From: Patagioenas fasciata | Lineage: Eukaryota; Chordata; Aves; Columbiformes; Columbidae | Direction: 5' to 3' | DNA: 64,000 bases | NCBI RefSeq assembly: GCF_037038585.1 | Contig: NC_092520.1 | Coordinates: forward strand, 1,021,001 to 1,085,000 | Part shown: positions 39,301 through 54,123 of the stretch, in pieces | Layout of the letters: each line of letters starts with the position of its first letter | Numbering within the stretch: the first letter of the stretch is position 1 | Made by a program: the position numbers and the translations under genes | The notes under the pieces: generated by a model | Told to the model about the DNA's origin: nothing | The model's input: only the letters and a program-made list of their open reading frames with translations | Database searches by the model: none

Positions 39301-41515
39301 GTTTCACAGGTGAACGGTTTGAACTTCAACAAGCTGAGAGAGAATTAATTGATAACACACAGGTCACAGAAAACTTGCTGAAGTCTGCAAGATGCTTTCC
39401 TCATTTACCTGTTTTCTTTGTGTTTAAGCATGTTGCAGTTTTAGTAGGTGTTTGTTGTGTGGTACAGTGAGTTCACAGACCGCTAAATAATGAGAATCCG
39501 TGGACTTAAAATGTGCATTTTGTGATAATACAGAACATCATGAGTAATTTAGTTCTTCACTGTGTGAATGTGATGGTAAAATTTTGTGTGTAGTAGCTGT
39601 TATTTTTCTTTCTAGCTTTATTCCAATATCCAGACTTGGGCAAATCTGCGATAGGCTGTGTTTCATCTCGGTGTACTAAACTTGGCTCTTTTGTATGCAC
39701 AGTAGGTAAAGAACCCTGTTTTTGGGGTAACAGTTGTAGCGCCCCAGATGAGACGCCAATCAAAGCCTTGCCCAGTCCAGCTTGCTAGGGCGGCGGGGGG
39801 CGGGTGCCGATGGGGCTCCAGCCGCACTGCCCCGTTTTGTCAGGAGACCCAGCCGTGCCTCCACCTGGCTGAGCAGTGAGCGGCCCAAAGGTGCAATGCT
39901 ACAATGGAGATATTGTCTTGAATTAGTGTAACTGTGACCCATCTGCATGTTTGAACTTGGCCTGGTTTGCATATCTGAGCTCAGTATATTAGTTTGCATA
40001 TATATATATATATATTTGGTACCAAAATAATTTCGTTTGGGGAGATAATCAGAAATTGGGAACCAGTTCCACTGCTAAAATACCACCTTGCTCCCCCTTA
40101 CGATGCATCCTTACATGTTAGAGTAACTTTTGGGGAAATATTCTGATACACAAAAACTTTAAACGACACTGTACTCCAATGTGGCTTAAATGTGGAATTC
40201 TGGGATTTAGTGCTATATTGCAATTAAGGTTGTTCTGCAGAACTTTGGAAAAAATGGGGTGAAGTATGGTACTGTAAGTTAATTTGCTAATTTTGAGACC
40301 AGAAAAGAATTTAAATTGTTAAACTCTGACTCGCATTGAAAAAAACAAGCAAACAAACAAAAAACACCACATGAACACAAAAAAAACCCACAAGAAAGCA
40401 AAACAATACAAAAACCAAAACCAGAAACAAATCCTAAATGCTATGATGGATGTGAATTTGGTATCGTATGAGGTTGTATTTAAAAGCTGCTAGAATATGA
40501 ACTGATTTAGATTATGAAAATGGAATAATGGATTGAAGTTTAATATGCTGGTTTTCTACATCTGTAAATTTTAAAAGGTAAATGAAGCTAAGGAATGTAA
40601 CTATTGCTGAGCTACTTGGAAATGCATATAAAGTGTATTATGTTTGGAATGAAATGGGCAAACGCAAAAGCAAAATATCCCAAGCCTGTGTTGCACAGTT
40701 TGAATATAAATTTCAGGCCTGTGTTGAGCTGCAAGATAAACTCAGCTCATTGTAACCGAGGAGTTTGCCAGAGCCTCCCACTCCGTACCAGCAATTCCGC
40801 CGCCTGCATGGCCTTGGTTACATCTGAACTGCAGCAAGAAGAGAAAGAAAAAGCAATGGAAAAACCTCGTTGCTGGTGCTAAGTGGAGAAAGGGGCTTTA
40901 TTCCCCCTGCTCTGTCTTTCCTGAAGTGTTGTCATCCATCCTGCGTTGCTTCTCGGCTTTGAATTGGGGGTTGTTGGTGCTGTTTCTTTTTGCTTCCATC
41001 TTGTTTCTTGGGTTCTGGCACATCTGGGGAGAGAGCTCATCATTTCACCTCCTTGCTGGGGTCGGTCTTGTCACACTGGTCAGCTTTGTGGGGTCAGAGC
41101 GCTCAGTGCTTCTCTGGGTCAGACTGGTGTTGATTTGGGTGTGAAGTGGAGCCAGGTTGGTTTGATGTGGAGTTGGAACTGATTTGTTTTCATGCTGGGC
41201 TGGAGGTCTTGCCATCTCAGATGGGGGCAAGAGGGAGGTTTTATTCCCCCCCCAGCACTGTTACTGCTAGAGAACTGTAATACTGCATGAGGGAGTCTGA
41301 GGGTGAAATTTAAAGGCATCACCAGTGAATCCATAGTTCTAATGAAACTGGGAAATTAAACCAAACATTTTTTTAATAGACTTATTCTGTGGTAACTGGT
41401 TGTAAGAGCCTTCTTAGTAAATTCACCGTGATAGTTTCTGAGGTCATGGGAGAGAATGAAAGAAAGGCCGTTGTTTGAGACCAATGGAATGCCCAATTTG
41501 GAACCAAGTTTACCA
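39301..41515 (+). other. ERV-derived and unassigned non-coding sequence
   Basis: Bases 39540-40110 match 21590-21100 in inverted orientation, and 40080-40130 and 41280-41400 match the 25.2-25.5 kb region. Simple repeats include (TA)n at about 39998-40016 and a CAAACAAACAAAAA patch at about 40350. The small frame at 40604-40882 has no recognisable domain. Confidence 0.45.
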
Positions 41516-42200
41516 TACGAATTCTTGTAGTTGCCAGAAAGCCCTATACCTCTCTTGGGTCAAGACTTGTTGAGTAAACTGTAAGCTCAAATAACGTTTT
41601 CTGAGAATTCTGTTTAGTTGCATTGTTAGTAACAGAATCAATTTCACAAGATGTTTCCTTCTGTGTTCCCTTCAAGAACAGGTACAGGATGGGCCTTCGC
41701 TGGCTCTGCCCTGGATATCGCTGGATCTGTTACAGTTGGATTAACATTAAGGTAGCAACCAACCTTGTAACCATAGAATTCTTGTATTCAGTAACCAAAC
41801 TCTATTCTTAAAGTTGACATACATTTATGGTATATTCTTTTAAGGCAGGTAACTGTAACTGAGCGTTATTCTTAAGGCTGACATAGATTTATGATATATT
41901 CTTTTAAAGTTGGTACCTTAGAAATAACTGATAAACATAGCATCTCTTAGAGAGTTTGTGTTAGAATAGGTATGGAATATGCTAATGGTTGTCAAGGGCT
42001 GTAATGAATATATACGTGACTAACTTGTATAATAAGGTATAGTCTGAATCAGCTGTTCGAAGCCAGCTTTGGGTGCGAACCCCTGGTTTCCCAGCGCTGA
42101 AATAAAGCACTGCATATAACTACGCCTGTCGTTATGTGTCCTGATTGCTAACAGCATGTCCTACAAGAAGCTGCTTGGATGGTGCAGATCTGCTTGTGCA
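41516..42200 (+). pseudogene. class I ERV protease/RT-junction remnant, copy 2, split by an LTR
   Basis: 'LPESPIPLLGQDLLSK'-like coding sequence runs to 41623 and resumes at 42154 ('LQEAAWMVQICL'). The intervening bases are a solo LTR. An in-frame stop replaces the codon after LLSK. The sequence is the counterpart of 25561-25790. Confidence 0.7.
41624..42153 (+). mobile_element. solo LTR with GCAT target-site duplication
   Basis: A 530-bp insert runs from TGTTAGTAACAG to TTGCTAACA, flanked by GCAT at 41620-41623 and 42154-42157. The related locus at about 25717-25722 has the uninterrupted site (AGTTGCATGTCCC). It carries CTGAAATAAAGCACTG near the end, as does the copy at 35747-36293. Confidence 0.9.
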
Positions 42201-42359
42201 AGTGAGGAATCTCCAAGGAAATTTCAAACGCTGTATTTCCACTAATATTAACAGCCAATGTCTCAATAAAGCAAACACTACACTGATAGAACTGAAACAG
42301 GACTTTGATCCGGTAAGGGAAAACAATATCCAACAAATATGACGGCCAAAATGGAGTTA

Positions 42360-43500
42360 GAAACTTTGATAAATAAATCTTTGACAACCTTGCAGGCTGA
42401 TTGCATTCAATTGGACTTGCAGATTTGTCTGTTTATAGCTACAACATAGAAACAACCTGCGTCTATTGTGGGACAGTATGATGAGAATGCTAACAGACTG
42501 ATATACTTGGAATGGATTTTTTTCCCCAATTTTTTCCATAAAGCTATTGCTGAGCCCCTGGAATTGATTGTTACTCTGATCAAAAAAGGCAGAGAACGGA
42601 TTCAGGCTTTAGCAGGCCGTGATCCATCTGTCATATATGTACCTTTTGTGAAAGCAGATTTTGATTTTTTTTATTCACAATCTCTGTCCTTGCAAATTGC
42701 GCTAGCTGATTTCTTAACAGCACAGCTCTTGGCATGCCTGAATGTAAATTGCTGCAGAATCTGCGTGTCTTTGATATCAGACCACAGACCGTACTTGTGC
42801 TCGGTCCCATCCCAAATGCTCACACAGTTTTTGTTGGTGGTTCAGGGAAGTCTCATAAAGCTGTAGTGGTCTGGCGTGAAGATAACGATCGGCATCATTC
42901 TGTTAAAATTGTTGAAGGTTCAACCCAATTACTGGAACTCGTCGCAGTTCTGCATGCCTTAGAGCTTTTTAGGGAGGAACATCTAAATTTGGTTTGTGAT
43001 TCGGAGTACGTAGTCAAGGTCCTACAGCGCATCTCCCCAGCTTTTCTTCAAGAAATCTCTCAACAGCAACTTTTGGTATGTTTGTTATCATCGCAAACTG
43101 CATTACAGCTTCGCAAACACCCACTGTTTGTTGCTCATATACGCTCTCATACAACTTGACCAGGTCCCATAACTGAAGGGAATGCAGTTGTGGATTCTTA
43201 CACTGTAGCTACAGTCCCCTTCCAGTCTGCCAGGGCTTCACGTGCTTTCTTCCATCAGAATGCTGCTGCCTTAAATAAGGTGTTTGGTCTCACTCTCGAG
43301 CAAGCGAGAGACACAGTGCGCTCTTGCCCGGAATATCAAGGTCTGATTACAAGCTCACCCGGCCTTGGAGTTAACCCTCGTGGACTCTGAGCTAATGACT
43401 TTTGTCAGTCTGATGTTACACATGTTTCATCTTTTGGCCCTTTGAAATATGTACATGTTTCTATAGATACTTTCTCGGGCAAATTTTTTACATGGCACTA
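42360..43500 (+). pseudogene. class II ERV pol remnant: RT end, RNase H, integrase N-terminus
   Basis: Pieces in order: a connection-domain-like 'LEWIFFPNFFHKAIAEPL'; RNase H with 'VLVLGPIPNAHTVFVGGSG', 'ELVAVLHALELF' and 'VCDSEYV'; and integrase N-terminal sequence 'ARASRAFFHQNAAALNKVFG', 'RSCPEYQG' (the second Cys of the zinc site is now Tyr), then 'QSDVTHVSSFGPLKYVHVS'. Frames shift between parts and stops interrupt (for example TGA at about 43389). These motifs are of the beta-like class II type, unlike the class I protease remnant just upstream. Confidence 0.8.
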
Positions 43501-44049
43501 TGCCTCCCTCCTCTGCTTGTGTTCTTCTTCCAACAGCACCAAAGTGGCTTCCTGTGAAATATGTTAAACCTTACAACAAGTTGGACCAACATGATGCAGG
43601 ACCCTGTACCAGAGATGCAGCAACTGTCCCTGCAGCAGAGGGTCATGAAGAAAGAGACCAAAGAAGGAGGCCAGCGATGTTACCTGGGGACAGCTAAAAA
43701 TTACAGCAAAACCTGTTAGCAATTGTTTGTCAGAGAAGTCTGTCTGTTTTATCGGTGATGAGGGGATGGAGGTGTAGTTCAGAGTAATCTGGCTTTTGTT
43801 TCCATTCTGGGTCTTAATGCGTAAGGTATCTAAAGTAACTGTAGAAGATGTTTTTATTTTGTAAATTAGAGGTTTTAGCATGTCAGAATTGTATAGATTA
43901 CCAACTGGTAAAATAAATCCTTCAATGCATTTGTTTTCCTTATTAGGATAACTGACCAGCTCTCTCCAATATTGGTAATTGTTGTAATTTGTATTATTCT
44001 GTTCTATTGTAGGTTGATTTGCAACAAGAATATGACCCATAAGGTATGA
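43501..44049 (+). other. ERV pol C-terminus/env-region remnant
   Basis: Bases 43500-43697 hold a frame with 'KWLPVKYVKPYNKLDQHD', related to 26120-26280. The rest matches 26300-26500 and is not open on the plus strand. No envelope domain can be identified. Confidence 0.5.
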
Positions 44050-44325
44050 TGATCCACAGTGGCCATTCAAACTCACCAACAGAATGCCCCCTTTTGACTT
44101 TGGAGGCAAGAGGTGACTGCACCAGCACTCCCAAGTAGTTTGTCAGATGACTGTGGTCACAGGGTGGATTGTGAGGCAGTTACACATTCCCCTGAAATCT
44201 GGAGCTTTCAATGAAGAGGTTGACAGCTCTTTAGCACCTTCTGTGCCCCACTGTGCCTGTCCCCACATACATCCACCTAGAATGGTACCAAGGTGTTGTC
44301 AATAAGCTTCACCTCTACCAACTGA
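44050..44325 (+). repeat. LTR-like repeat, copy 2 (truncated)
   Basis: Matches 26480-26790 ('CCCCCTTTTGACTTTGGAGG') and stops at 'CTACCAACTGATGGG', where a CR1 fragment begins. The TATA-containing part of copy 1 is missing here. Confidence 0.55.
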
Positions 44326-45140
44326 TGGGTTGGGAGTCATTGATGAAAATATTGAACAGTACTGGCCCCAGCACTGACCCTTGCGGCACTCCGCTAGATA
44401 CAGGTCTCCAAGCTGATTCCTCCCCATTGACCACAACTCTCTGGCTTCTTTCCTTCAGCCAGTTCGCAGTCCACCTCACTACCCGATCGTCCAGACCACA
44501 CTTCCTCAGTTTAGCTATGAGAATGCTGTGGGACACGGTGTCAAAGGCTTTACTGAAGTCAAGGTAGACCACACCAACTGCCCTGCCATCATCTATTCAC
44601 CTCGTTATATCTTCATAAAAGGTTATGAGGTTGGTAAAGCATGACTTCCCCTTGGTGAAGCCATGCTGACTGCCCCTAATGACCCTCTTACCCTTGATGT
44701 GCCTTGAGATGGCACCAAGGATAAGTCGTTCCATCAGTTTCCCAGGGATGGAGGTGAAGCTGATCAGTCTGTAGTTAGCCGGGTCCTCCTTCTTGCCCTT
44801 TTTGAAGCCTGGGGTGACGTTAGCTTTCCTCCAGTCCTCAGGCACCTCTCCCATCTCCCAAGACTTGGCAAAGATGATGGAGAGCGCTCCAGCAATGACC
44901 TCAGCCAGCTCCCTCAGCACCCGTGGGTGCATCCCATCTGGGCCCACGGATTTGTGGATGCTCAGATTGCCTAACTGCTCCCTAACTCAGTCCTCATCAA
45001 CCAAGCCAAACTCCTCCATTGTCCTGCCTTCCTCTGGGGCCTCAGCGGTACGGGGCTCCTCAGGACAGCCTCCGGCAGAGTAGACAGAGACAAAGAAGGT
45101 GTTCAGTAACTCTGCCTTCCCTGTATCTGCTGTCACCAGG
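44326..45140 (-). pseudogene. CR1 LINE reverse-transcriptase fragment
   Basis: The minus strand encodes CR1 RT blocks: 'GPDGMHPRVLREL' and 'PEDWRKANVTP', then 'DPANYRLISFTSIPGK', '[17 protein letters not shown]' and '[20 protein letters not shown]'. An in-frame TAG at about 44596 and the loss of the catalytic FADD block downstream make it dead. It lies inside class II ERV sequence, with the ERV env tail resuming at 45141. Confidence 0.9.
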
Positions 45141-45265
45141 AGAACGATACAGAATGTGGAGAATGATACAGAATGTGGAGAATGATACAGAATGCAAAGA
45201 AGAACAAAGCCAGGGTCCTTACTGTGCTCATTGAGAACCTGATGTTTAAAGCAAAAAGGGAGAAA
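45141..45265 (+). pseudogene. class II ERV 3' end: env tail remnant and polypurine tract
   Basis: Counterpart of 27530-27646. A GAGAATGATACAGAATGTG unit is repeated about three times (45142-45195). The polypurine tract reads AAAAAGGGAGAAA before the LTR. Confidence 0.55.
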
Positions 45266-45788
45266 TGTTGGAAAATGAAATGTGGGAAAGCAAGCTGTGC
45301 AGTTCCAGCCACCTGGGCGATAAAGGAAGATCAATACTAACATGAGCATCTGGATGGTTAAAGACATAATACTAACATAATAATATATAAAGGGCCTTGG
45401 ACAGATAAATTTGAAGTACGTTTCGCATAATTGTAAAAAGTTATAGCCCAGACTCGCGAGAATGGTATCTCGGGACGGATAACCGCCCCCAAGTGCATGG
45501 ATGTGTGAATGCCCTTGGGCCTGGTCTGTGAATGAGTGGAAAACAAGTGAGACAAACATCACTAGTTTAGTGTGTTTTATAAAAGAATTAGCGGAAAAAC
45601 ACCTTTTGTAAACATCTTAGTCCAGGCCTGTACCTGTAAATCCTATAACTTGTCAATGGTGAATAAAGAAGGTGGCCTAGGTCAGCTCTCTGCCTGCCCA
45701 GGCTCTGTGCCTTTTTTCCAGAACAAGATCTCTGACTGCACACGCATCTCTGTCTGCGTCCCGGTATGCGTCGTTTCAAATCGCCGCA
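45266..45788 (+). repeat. class II ERV 3' LTR
   Basis: Begins TGTTGGAAAATG after the polypurine tract and ends TCGCCGCA. It contains TATATAAAG (about 45387), GAATAAAGAAG (about 45661) and the U5-like 'ATCTCTGTCTGCGTCCCGGT'. It is the longest of the three related LTRs. Confidence 0.75.
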
Positions 45789-45844
45789 ATTGTTGGTTAT
45801 AATAATTTATCCAGACAACATTCTTGTTTATAGTTACCCACCCG

Positions 45845-46275
45845 TGGGTTGAAATAAAGACAGTTTAATAGTACAGAAGAGGAAAAGAATAATGAGAATG
45901 AAAATGACGTAAGAATATACAAAACAAGTGATACACAACACAACTGCTCACCACACGTGGACTGATGCCCAGCCCGTCCCTGAGCTGTGGTGCCCCAGGC
46001 CCACTGCCCCCAGTTTCTGCACTGACCATCACATCAGATGGTAAGGAACAGCCCTTTGGCCACTTTGTTTCAGCTGTCCCGGCTGTGCCCCCTCCCAGCT
46101 GGCAGGGCACCAGAAGATGAAAAGTCCTGGACTGCTCAGCATCACACAAAACATTCGTGTATTAGAAACGTTCTTCTCATTTTCATTCCAAAACACAGCT
46201 ACTCAGAAAAACATTAACTCTGTCCCAAACAAAACCAGGACATCCCCGCACAGCAGCCCCTGCAGCAGCCCCAGC
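45845..46275 (-). repeat. LTR-derived 3' UTR of unit E
   Basis: The shared avian LTR-like tail downstream of the unit E finger exon, minus strand. On that strand the polyadenylation-like TATTAAACTG is at about 45870. Confidence 0.65.
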
Positions 46276-46311
46276 CCCCCACGGGCCCCTCAGCAGCAGA
46301 TTCAGGGGGTG

Positions 46312-49207
<2,896 letters not shown>

Positions 49208-49707
49208 TCAGGGGCAGACGGGCAGTGTTGGCACAGGCAGGTGGCACAACAGGGTCACTGGGGCATGGGGGGCTCTCTCAGCACGTTGCTGGGATGGGGG
49301 ACACTCCACCAGCTGTGCCAAGAGTGGAGCGGAGCTGGGTGCCTCAGAGGCAGGTTTCCCCTGCTTGTGCCACATCGGGGATCCACGCCAGAGCAGCTGG
49401 GACTCCACCCTGTCCCCCACCCGTGCCACAAACACAATCACCCACCAGGACCAGGCACAGCACCGTGACACAAGGCCTGGCCCGAGGCCTGGCAGCAGGC
49501 ACGCTCCTGCCTGCCCCTGCCCGTGGTGCGGCTCAGCGGGCAGGAACGGGAGCACCCTGCACCGCACCGGGTCTCAAACCACTTTGCACTCACACTGCCC
49601 CACAGCAGCAGGTCCCAGGGGCGTTTTGCCGCTGCTGCACCACAGCACCAAACATAGCAATCCCAGCCCGTGGTGTCCCCAGAGCCGGGGCCGTGCCTGA
49701 CCCCCAC

Positions 49708-49869
49708 CTTGCCGCAGCAGCCTGGAGCCCGGCGCGTCGCTGCTCTCGGTGGGGAGATGGAGGCCCGTGCAGGTATTGATTCGTGAAGAGCGAGGTGGGA
49801 TGCTCCGGATTCCACACGAGATGCCTGTGCCATCAACAGCCACACCTGCAAAATCAGGACAGATGGTCC
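49708..49869 (-). other. unit E exon 2 (5' UTR or N-terminal extension)
   Basis: A 162-bp exon with conserved ends. It is more diverged than in D and holds an internal TTTTGCAG that could act as an alternative acceptor (about 49850). It stays open in frame with KRAB. Confidence 0.6.
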
Positions 49870-50392
49870 CTGCAAGCACAACAATTTCATGAAGAAATCA
49901 GGGGGACAAGTTCTCTCACCTGCCCACAGCTGCTTTTCCTCCACCCCGAGCCTTCGCAGCTGCTGGGAGAATGACCCACCACAGGATCCAAACTGCTTGG
50001 GATACAAGCGAGAAAGAGCCACGAAAAGAAAGGTGTTTTGGAAGCTCCCGTGTACCCAAATCTTCCTCCGGTGCCCCACAAGGGCAGCAGGAAGATGTGC
50101 GGGGTGTCCCGGGGGTCTGAGCACCCGGCCCGGCCCCAGCCCAGCCCTTCCCAGCGCCGGGGCCGCCAGGGCCGGATCCAGGGGGCCCGGGCGGTTGGGA
50201 CACGGAGCAGCGTGTCCGCGTTGCACGGGGGCCACGGGGCGAGCCGGGGAAAGGCCGGAGCGCCGGGGGGAGCCGGGCCCTAAGGGGAGTCCGGGGGGGT
50301 CCGGCAGGGCTGGGGGGCGGCCGGCGGAGGGGAGAGCACGGGAGAGGCCGTCGGGGCCGGGGTCCCCTCCCGGGGCCGCCCGCCGCCCCTAC

Positions 50393-50600
50393 CTGCGCCG
50401 GGGCCGCGCCGCCAGCCCGGCACGGACAAAGGCGGCGCCGGGAGCCGCCGGCAGCGTCAGCCCGGGAGGGCCGCCCGCCGCCGGTGCAGCACGGGAGGTG
50501 TAGTCCTGCCGCTCCGCCCCGCTCGGCTCGGGGGGGCGGGCACCGGCAGCACCGCTGTGGCCTTGCGGCCCCTGGCCCTGCCCGCCAGCCCTGGCCACAC
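50393..50600 (-). promoter_or_regulatory. unit E promoter and non-coding exon 1
   Basis: The exon 1 donor is at 50393 and the ZNF143-like motif at 50488-50504 (minus strand), with the same GC-box-rich upstream block as unit D. The flank continues in parallel with D to about 51155. Confidence 0.75.
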
Positions 50601-51164
50601 GGGTCCCCTGGAAATGGAGTCCTGGGCTCGGGGGCACCGAGACACGGCGGGACACGCGGGTTGGGGGGGACCGTCCTGGTGGCTGTTGGCAAACATTCCT
50701 TTGCCTTTTCTACTCGACAGGTCCCATTTCCCCCTCGCAGGTCAGTGTCCCATCATCGTGAAAGCCACAACCCTGGTGACAGCACCAGCCAAATGCCAAG
50801 TGTTGACTCACATAACGTGTCTGCTCCTGCCTGCACCCTTTCCTCTCACTGTGGAAAACAGGGGAAAACATAATTTCAGCACTTTGAACTGCACCCCTTG
50901 AGATTTGCCTCGTTGCTTGATTCTGCTGGGCTCTACCTTGCCCTGACATTTGTCCCCACGTGAAAGAGCAATAATGGAAAATGGGCCACTTTTCTAACAT
51001 GCGGTGGCATCTCCTCTGTGACATCCCAGACCTCAGCACCTGGAAGGCAGCAAACGTCACACAATTCCCTGCTGGGCTGACAAACAGGTGCCTCGGTGCC
51101 CCCTCAGCAGAGAGTTCTCTATGAAGAGCCATCATCATTTCCCTTGGTGATTTCTAGCGTGTGC

Positions 51165-51660
51165 TGCTGCTGCAGTTCCTCCCCACAGAGCTCACTCAGA
51201 GGTGCCTTTGGCTGTTAAGTCACCATATCTGTGCCTGTTTGTCCTGCAGGAGGGTGGAGAAATAAGCAGAGTTCTACTTGTGTGTGTCTGTACCAGGAAA
51301 TGAAGCCAAAAAGCCAAGTGTTGAATCACATAATGTGTCTTCTCCTGCCTGCAGCCTTTCCTCTGACTGAGTATCTTCCCCAGGCAGCAGGAGGAGTGGA
51401 GAAACCCACTTTGTCCCTGGAGACGTGGTGAGTGCTGGGAGAGACCCCCAGGGCCTGCCGCAGCCCCTCAGCCCCTGCCCTGCCCCTGTCCGCGCTGGGC
51501 AGCCCTGCCCGCCGGCCGAGCAGGGGGTGCTGCCTGTGGGTCCCGCCGGAGGGGCCGGGGTGCAGCGGGGTCTCTTCCTTCTCCTCCTGCACAGGGCCAG
51601 AGTGGAGGTGTTGTGCAGGGAACGCCGGTCCCCGTGGCCTCCATGGGCTCCCTGGGCTCT
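51165..51660 (+). repeat. GC-rich duplicated segment, copy 1
   Basis: Matches 61280-61750 in inverted orientation, including 'CTCACTCAGAGGTGCCTTTG' and 'CAGGAGGGTGGAGAA'. It has a GC-rich part (51440-51620) with a donor-like 'ACGTGGTGAGTGCTGG'. Function unknown; possibly an exon/intron edge of an unrelated gene carried along in the duplication. Confidence 0.5.
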
Positions 51661-51661
51661 C

Positions 51662-52101
51662 TGTGGCGATGGGGAATGATTCACACAGACGCAGACAGAG
51701 ATGCATGGGCACAGAGGTTTTGTTAGCAGCGAGAGTAGAGCCAGGCAGAGCTGAGCTCTTTTTTATTAACAGTTCTCAATTTATAGGTTTACAGATCTGG
51801 GCCTGGACCAAGAGGTTAGACAGGATGTTTTTTCAAAACATGTTATCCCAAACACACCACACTCATGTTGTGTCTGTTTTCAGTCATGTTCCCATGCACA
51901 TCTTGTGGGAGGTGTTCCAACACACTCATTCACGTGCCCAGGCCAAACATTCACACATCATACATACGACAGCAGTCTTCTGGCCTGAGATATCATTCTC
52001 ACTGGCCTGGGCTATCACTCCTTACACTCATAAAAAACCATACTTCTGTATAACCTGCCCAAGGCCCTTTAGCTGGAACCACACATCCTACCATTCCCAC
52101 A
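51662..52101 (-). repeat. class II ERV 3' LTR, minus strand
   Basis: On the minus strand it begins TGTGGGAATGG after a polypurine tract (AAAAAAGGGGGGAGA) and ends ...ATCGCCACA. It shares the AATAAAAAAG and 'ATCTCTGTCTGCGTCTGTGT' parts with the LTRs at 27.6 and 45.3 kb. Confidence 0.75.
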
Positions 52102-52240
52102 TCTCCCCCCTTTTTTGTTTTTGAACATCCTGTTCACAGTGAGTGCAGCAAGGACCCTGACTTTGTTCTTCTTTACATTCAGTATCATCCTCCAGATGAT
52201 TCGGAGGACTACAAGAAAAAACATTACACAAACACATCCA
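52102..52240 (-). pseudogene. class II ERV env tail remnant and polypurine tract, minus strand
   Basis: Inverted counterpart of 27530-27646. A hydrophobic 'MFFLVVLRIIWRMIL' stretch is open here and may be the end of an envelope membrane span. Too short to be sure. Confidence 0.55.
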
Positions 52241-52860
52241 ATTCCTTTTGTGCCCCACTGAGTGTGTCCCCACGTGCACACCTAGGCTGGTGCTGACAGT
52301 CCCCACATTTACGGGCAGGGTGACCTCACCTCCCCCCGGGCTGGTGGGGCAGGAGAGATGGGACCCTCAGTCGATTGACAGGCTCCTCAGCAAAGGAGGT
52401 GCCCAGAGAAGCTGAGACTATGGACTATGTCGTAATGACCACAGCCAGATCTGACCAGGCTACAAAACAGAGTCCCTGCCGCAGACACGCTTGGAGTGTT
52501 CTTCTCGGAGCAGCAGGTCTGTGACTGGAGCCCTCCCCTTAGACTGGGATGCCGATTAAGAAGACTCCTGGGAGCGCACCTCACCTCCTGTGGTGAGTGC
52601 TTGTTTTTCTCTGCTGTTTGTATCTTTGAGTGAGCCTTGCCTAACGCAGGCAAGTGTGAGCCCTCGACTAACACACAAGTAATCATTTCTTCTTGGTACA
52701 CTGGAGTGGGAGCCCTCTGGTTTTGTTTCTTGTGAGTGAATGCATGCACATTGTGGATCCTCATTATTCCTATGTCGTCATACCCCAATATTCTCCTCAA
52801 CCGATATCCGAATCTGTATTTTATGTTGTCAGACTGCTAAATAATTGCGTAAACCCTGTT
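52241..52860 (+). repeat. LTR-like repeat with leader, copy 3
   Basis: Related to 26690-27240: shared 'CAAAGGAGGTGCCCAGAGAAGC', a CTACAAAACAG at the TATA position, and a 'CACCTCACCTCCT' leader. It is inverted relative to the adjacent env tail, so the junction at 52240 is a rearrangement point. Confidence 0.5.
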
Positions 52861-53039
52861 TCTAGTCAGTTTATTAGCTATGCTTTCCTGGCTAGAATAG
52901 TCTGTTTGGGAACTTGTTGTCTGCCGAAAACTGACTTCGGGGTGCCTCCATGACAGTTCTGAAAGATAGTAAGATATCAGTTCTAAAATCAACTCTGTCA
53001 ATGTTGGAATGCTGTAAAAATAATTTTTCAAATGGAGAT

Positions 53040-53780
53040 TGTAAACAGGAAATTCTGTCCTCAGGTTACACAACATGGGTCATGTCAGATGGATTTTGGA
53101 CTGCCCAGCCGTGACTTGGTACAGTAGCTAGGCAGGTGGCTTTTGGATTACAGACCTTGTGTGCTACCTGGAAAAAGAGCCCAATCAAAGCTCAGTATTG
53201 GGGGAAAGTTAAAAGAAGTACTGAGACAGAAAGTGACCCGGATACATGGTCGTGGCCATCAACCACAGTACAGCTGAGTTGGGAATGTCAAAGTTTGCTT
53301 TTACCGCAAATAATGGCATTGGAAAATCCAATGTCAATAAAAAATCTAACTTGGCAAGTGGAGGCCTTGTCCACTCAAAAAGGATTTCAGATTATTAATA
53401 AAAAGGTCCAAGCTAATGCGAAATTGACTTTACAAAATAGGCTGGCATTAGACTTTCTATGAGTTAAGGAACAAGAGGCATGTGGGTATCTCAGATTAGA
53501 AGAAGAGCACTGCTGTATCCACATCCCAAACATCACTGCTGATCCCCAAGAACAATGAGACGAGATGAGAAAGGTGGCAGAAGGTAGCAAAGGAATTAGA
53601 GACACAGCAGAAAGGAATTGGCTCAAGGAGATCCTTCAAGGTTTGGCTGGATGGTCTCTAAAAGAATGACTGGCCACATCGCTAGAAGGAATTATCCTTG
53701 TAGGCATGATGATAATTATGATGGGACTCTGCATAGGTTGTGTAAAGAAAACTCTTCACACAGATAAACAACAGCAGAAA
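53040..53780 (+). pseudogene. class I ERV envelope remnant (surface end and TM), copy 2
   Basis: An open frame at 53136-53462 holds the end of the surface part and the TM ectodomain up to 'LQNRLALDFL', then a TGA at 53460-53462. Past it are the Cys motif 'ACGYLRLEEEHCC', a TM span ('GIILVGMMIIMMGLCIG') and a Lys/Gln-rich tail, with further stops. It is nearly identical to 17460-18040 and carries the same TGA, but lacks that copy's 8-bp deletion. It cannot yield a functional envelope. Confidence 0.8.
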
Positions 53781-53789
53781 GAAAAGATC

Positions 53790-54110
53790 TGAGTGCTTCC
53801 AAATGGGGGAATTGATACCAAAGGCTTGAACAATGTTGTTAAAGCAGGGCTGTATTTATCGGTACCAGCAGTACATATGCATCCTGTGCACGACCATAAT
53901 TTTGCAATAGCTTAGCATATGCGTTGGATTTCTTGAGAGCAAACAGTGCTTCTCAGAAATGGTGTGAATATTCGCAGTTACACAGAAAGAGTGTATTTCT
54001 GATCCTTGGTGAGATGTGAAGGAGACAAATCCCCGATGCACCCAGCGCTGTCGGCTTTCTGACCGGTCACTGCGCTCGGAGAGTTTCCTGGGCTCCTGGT
54101 TGGGTCCAGG
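53790..54110 (+). repeat. ERV 3' LTR end after env, copy 2, fused to the unit F promoter
   Basis: Matches 18050-18360 closely, down to 'CTCCTGGTTGGGTCC'. About 15-20 bp further on, the unit F core promoter begins, so retroviral sequence replaces the promoter flank of this gene. Confidence 0.65.
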
Positions 54111-54123
54111 CCCGGCTGCTCCC

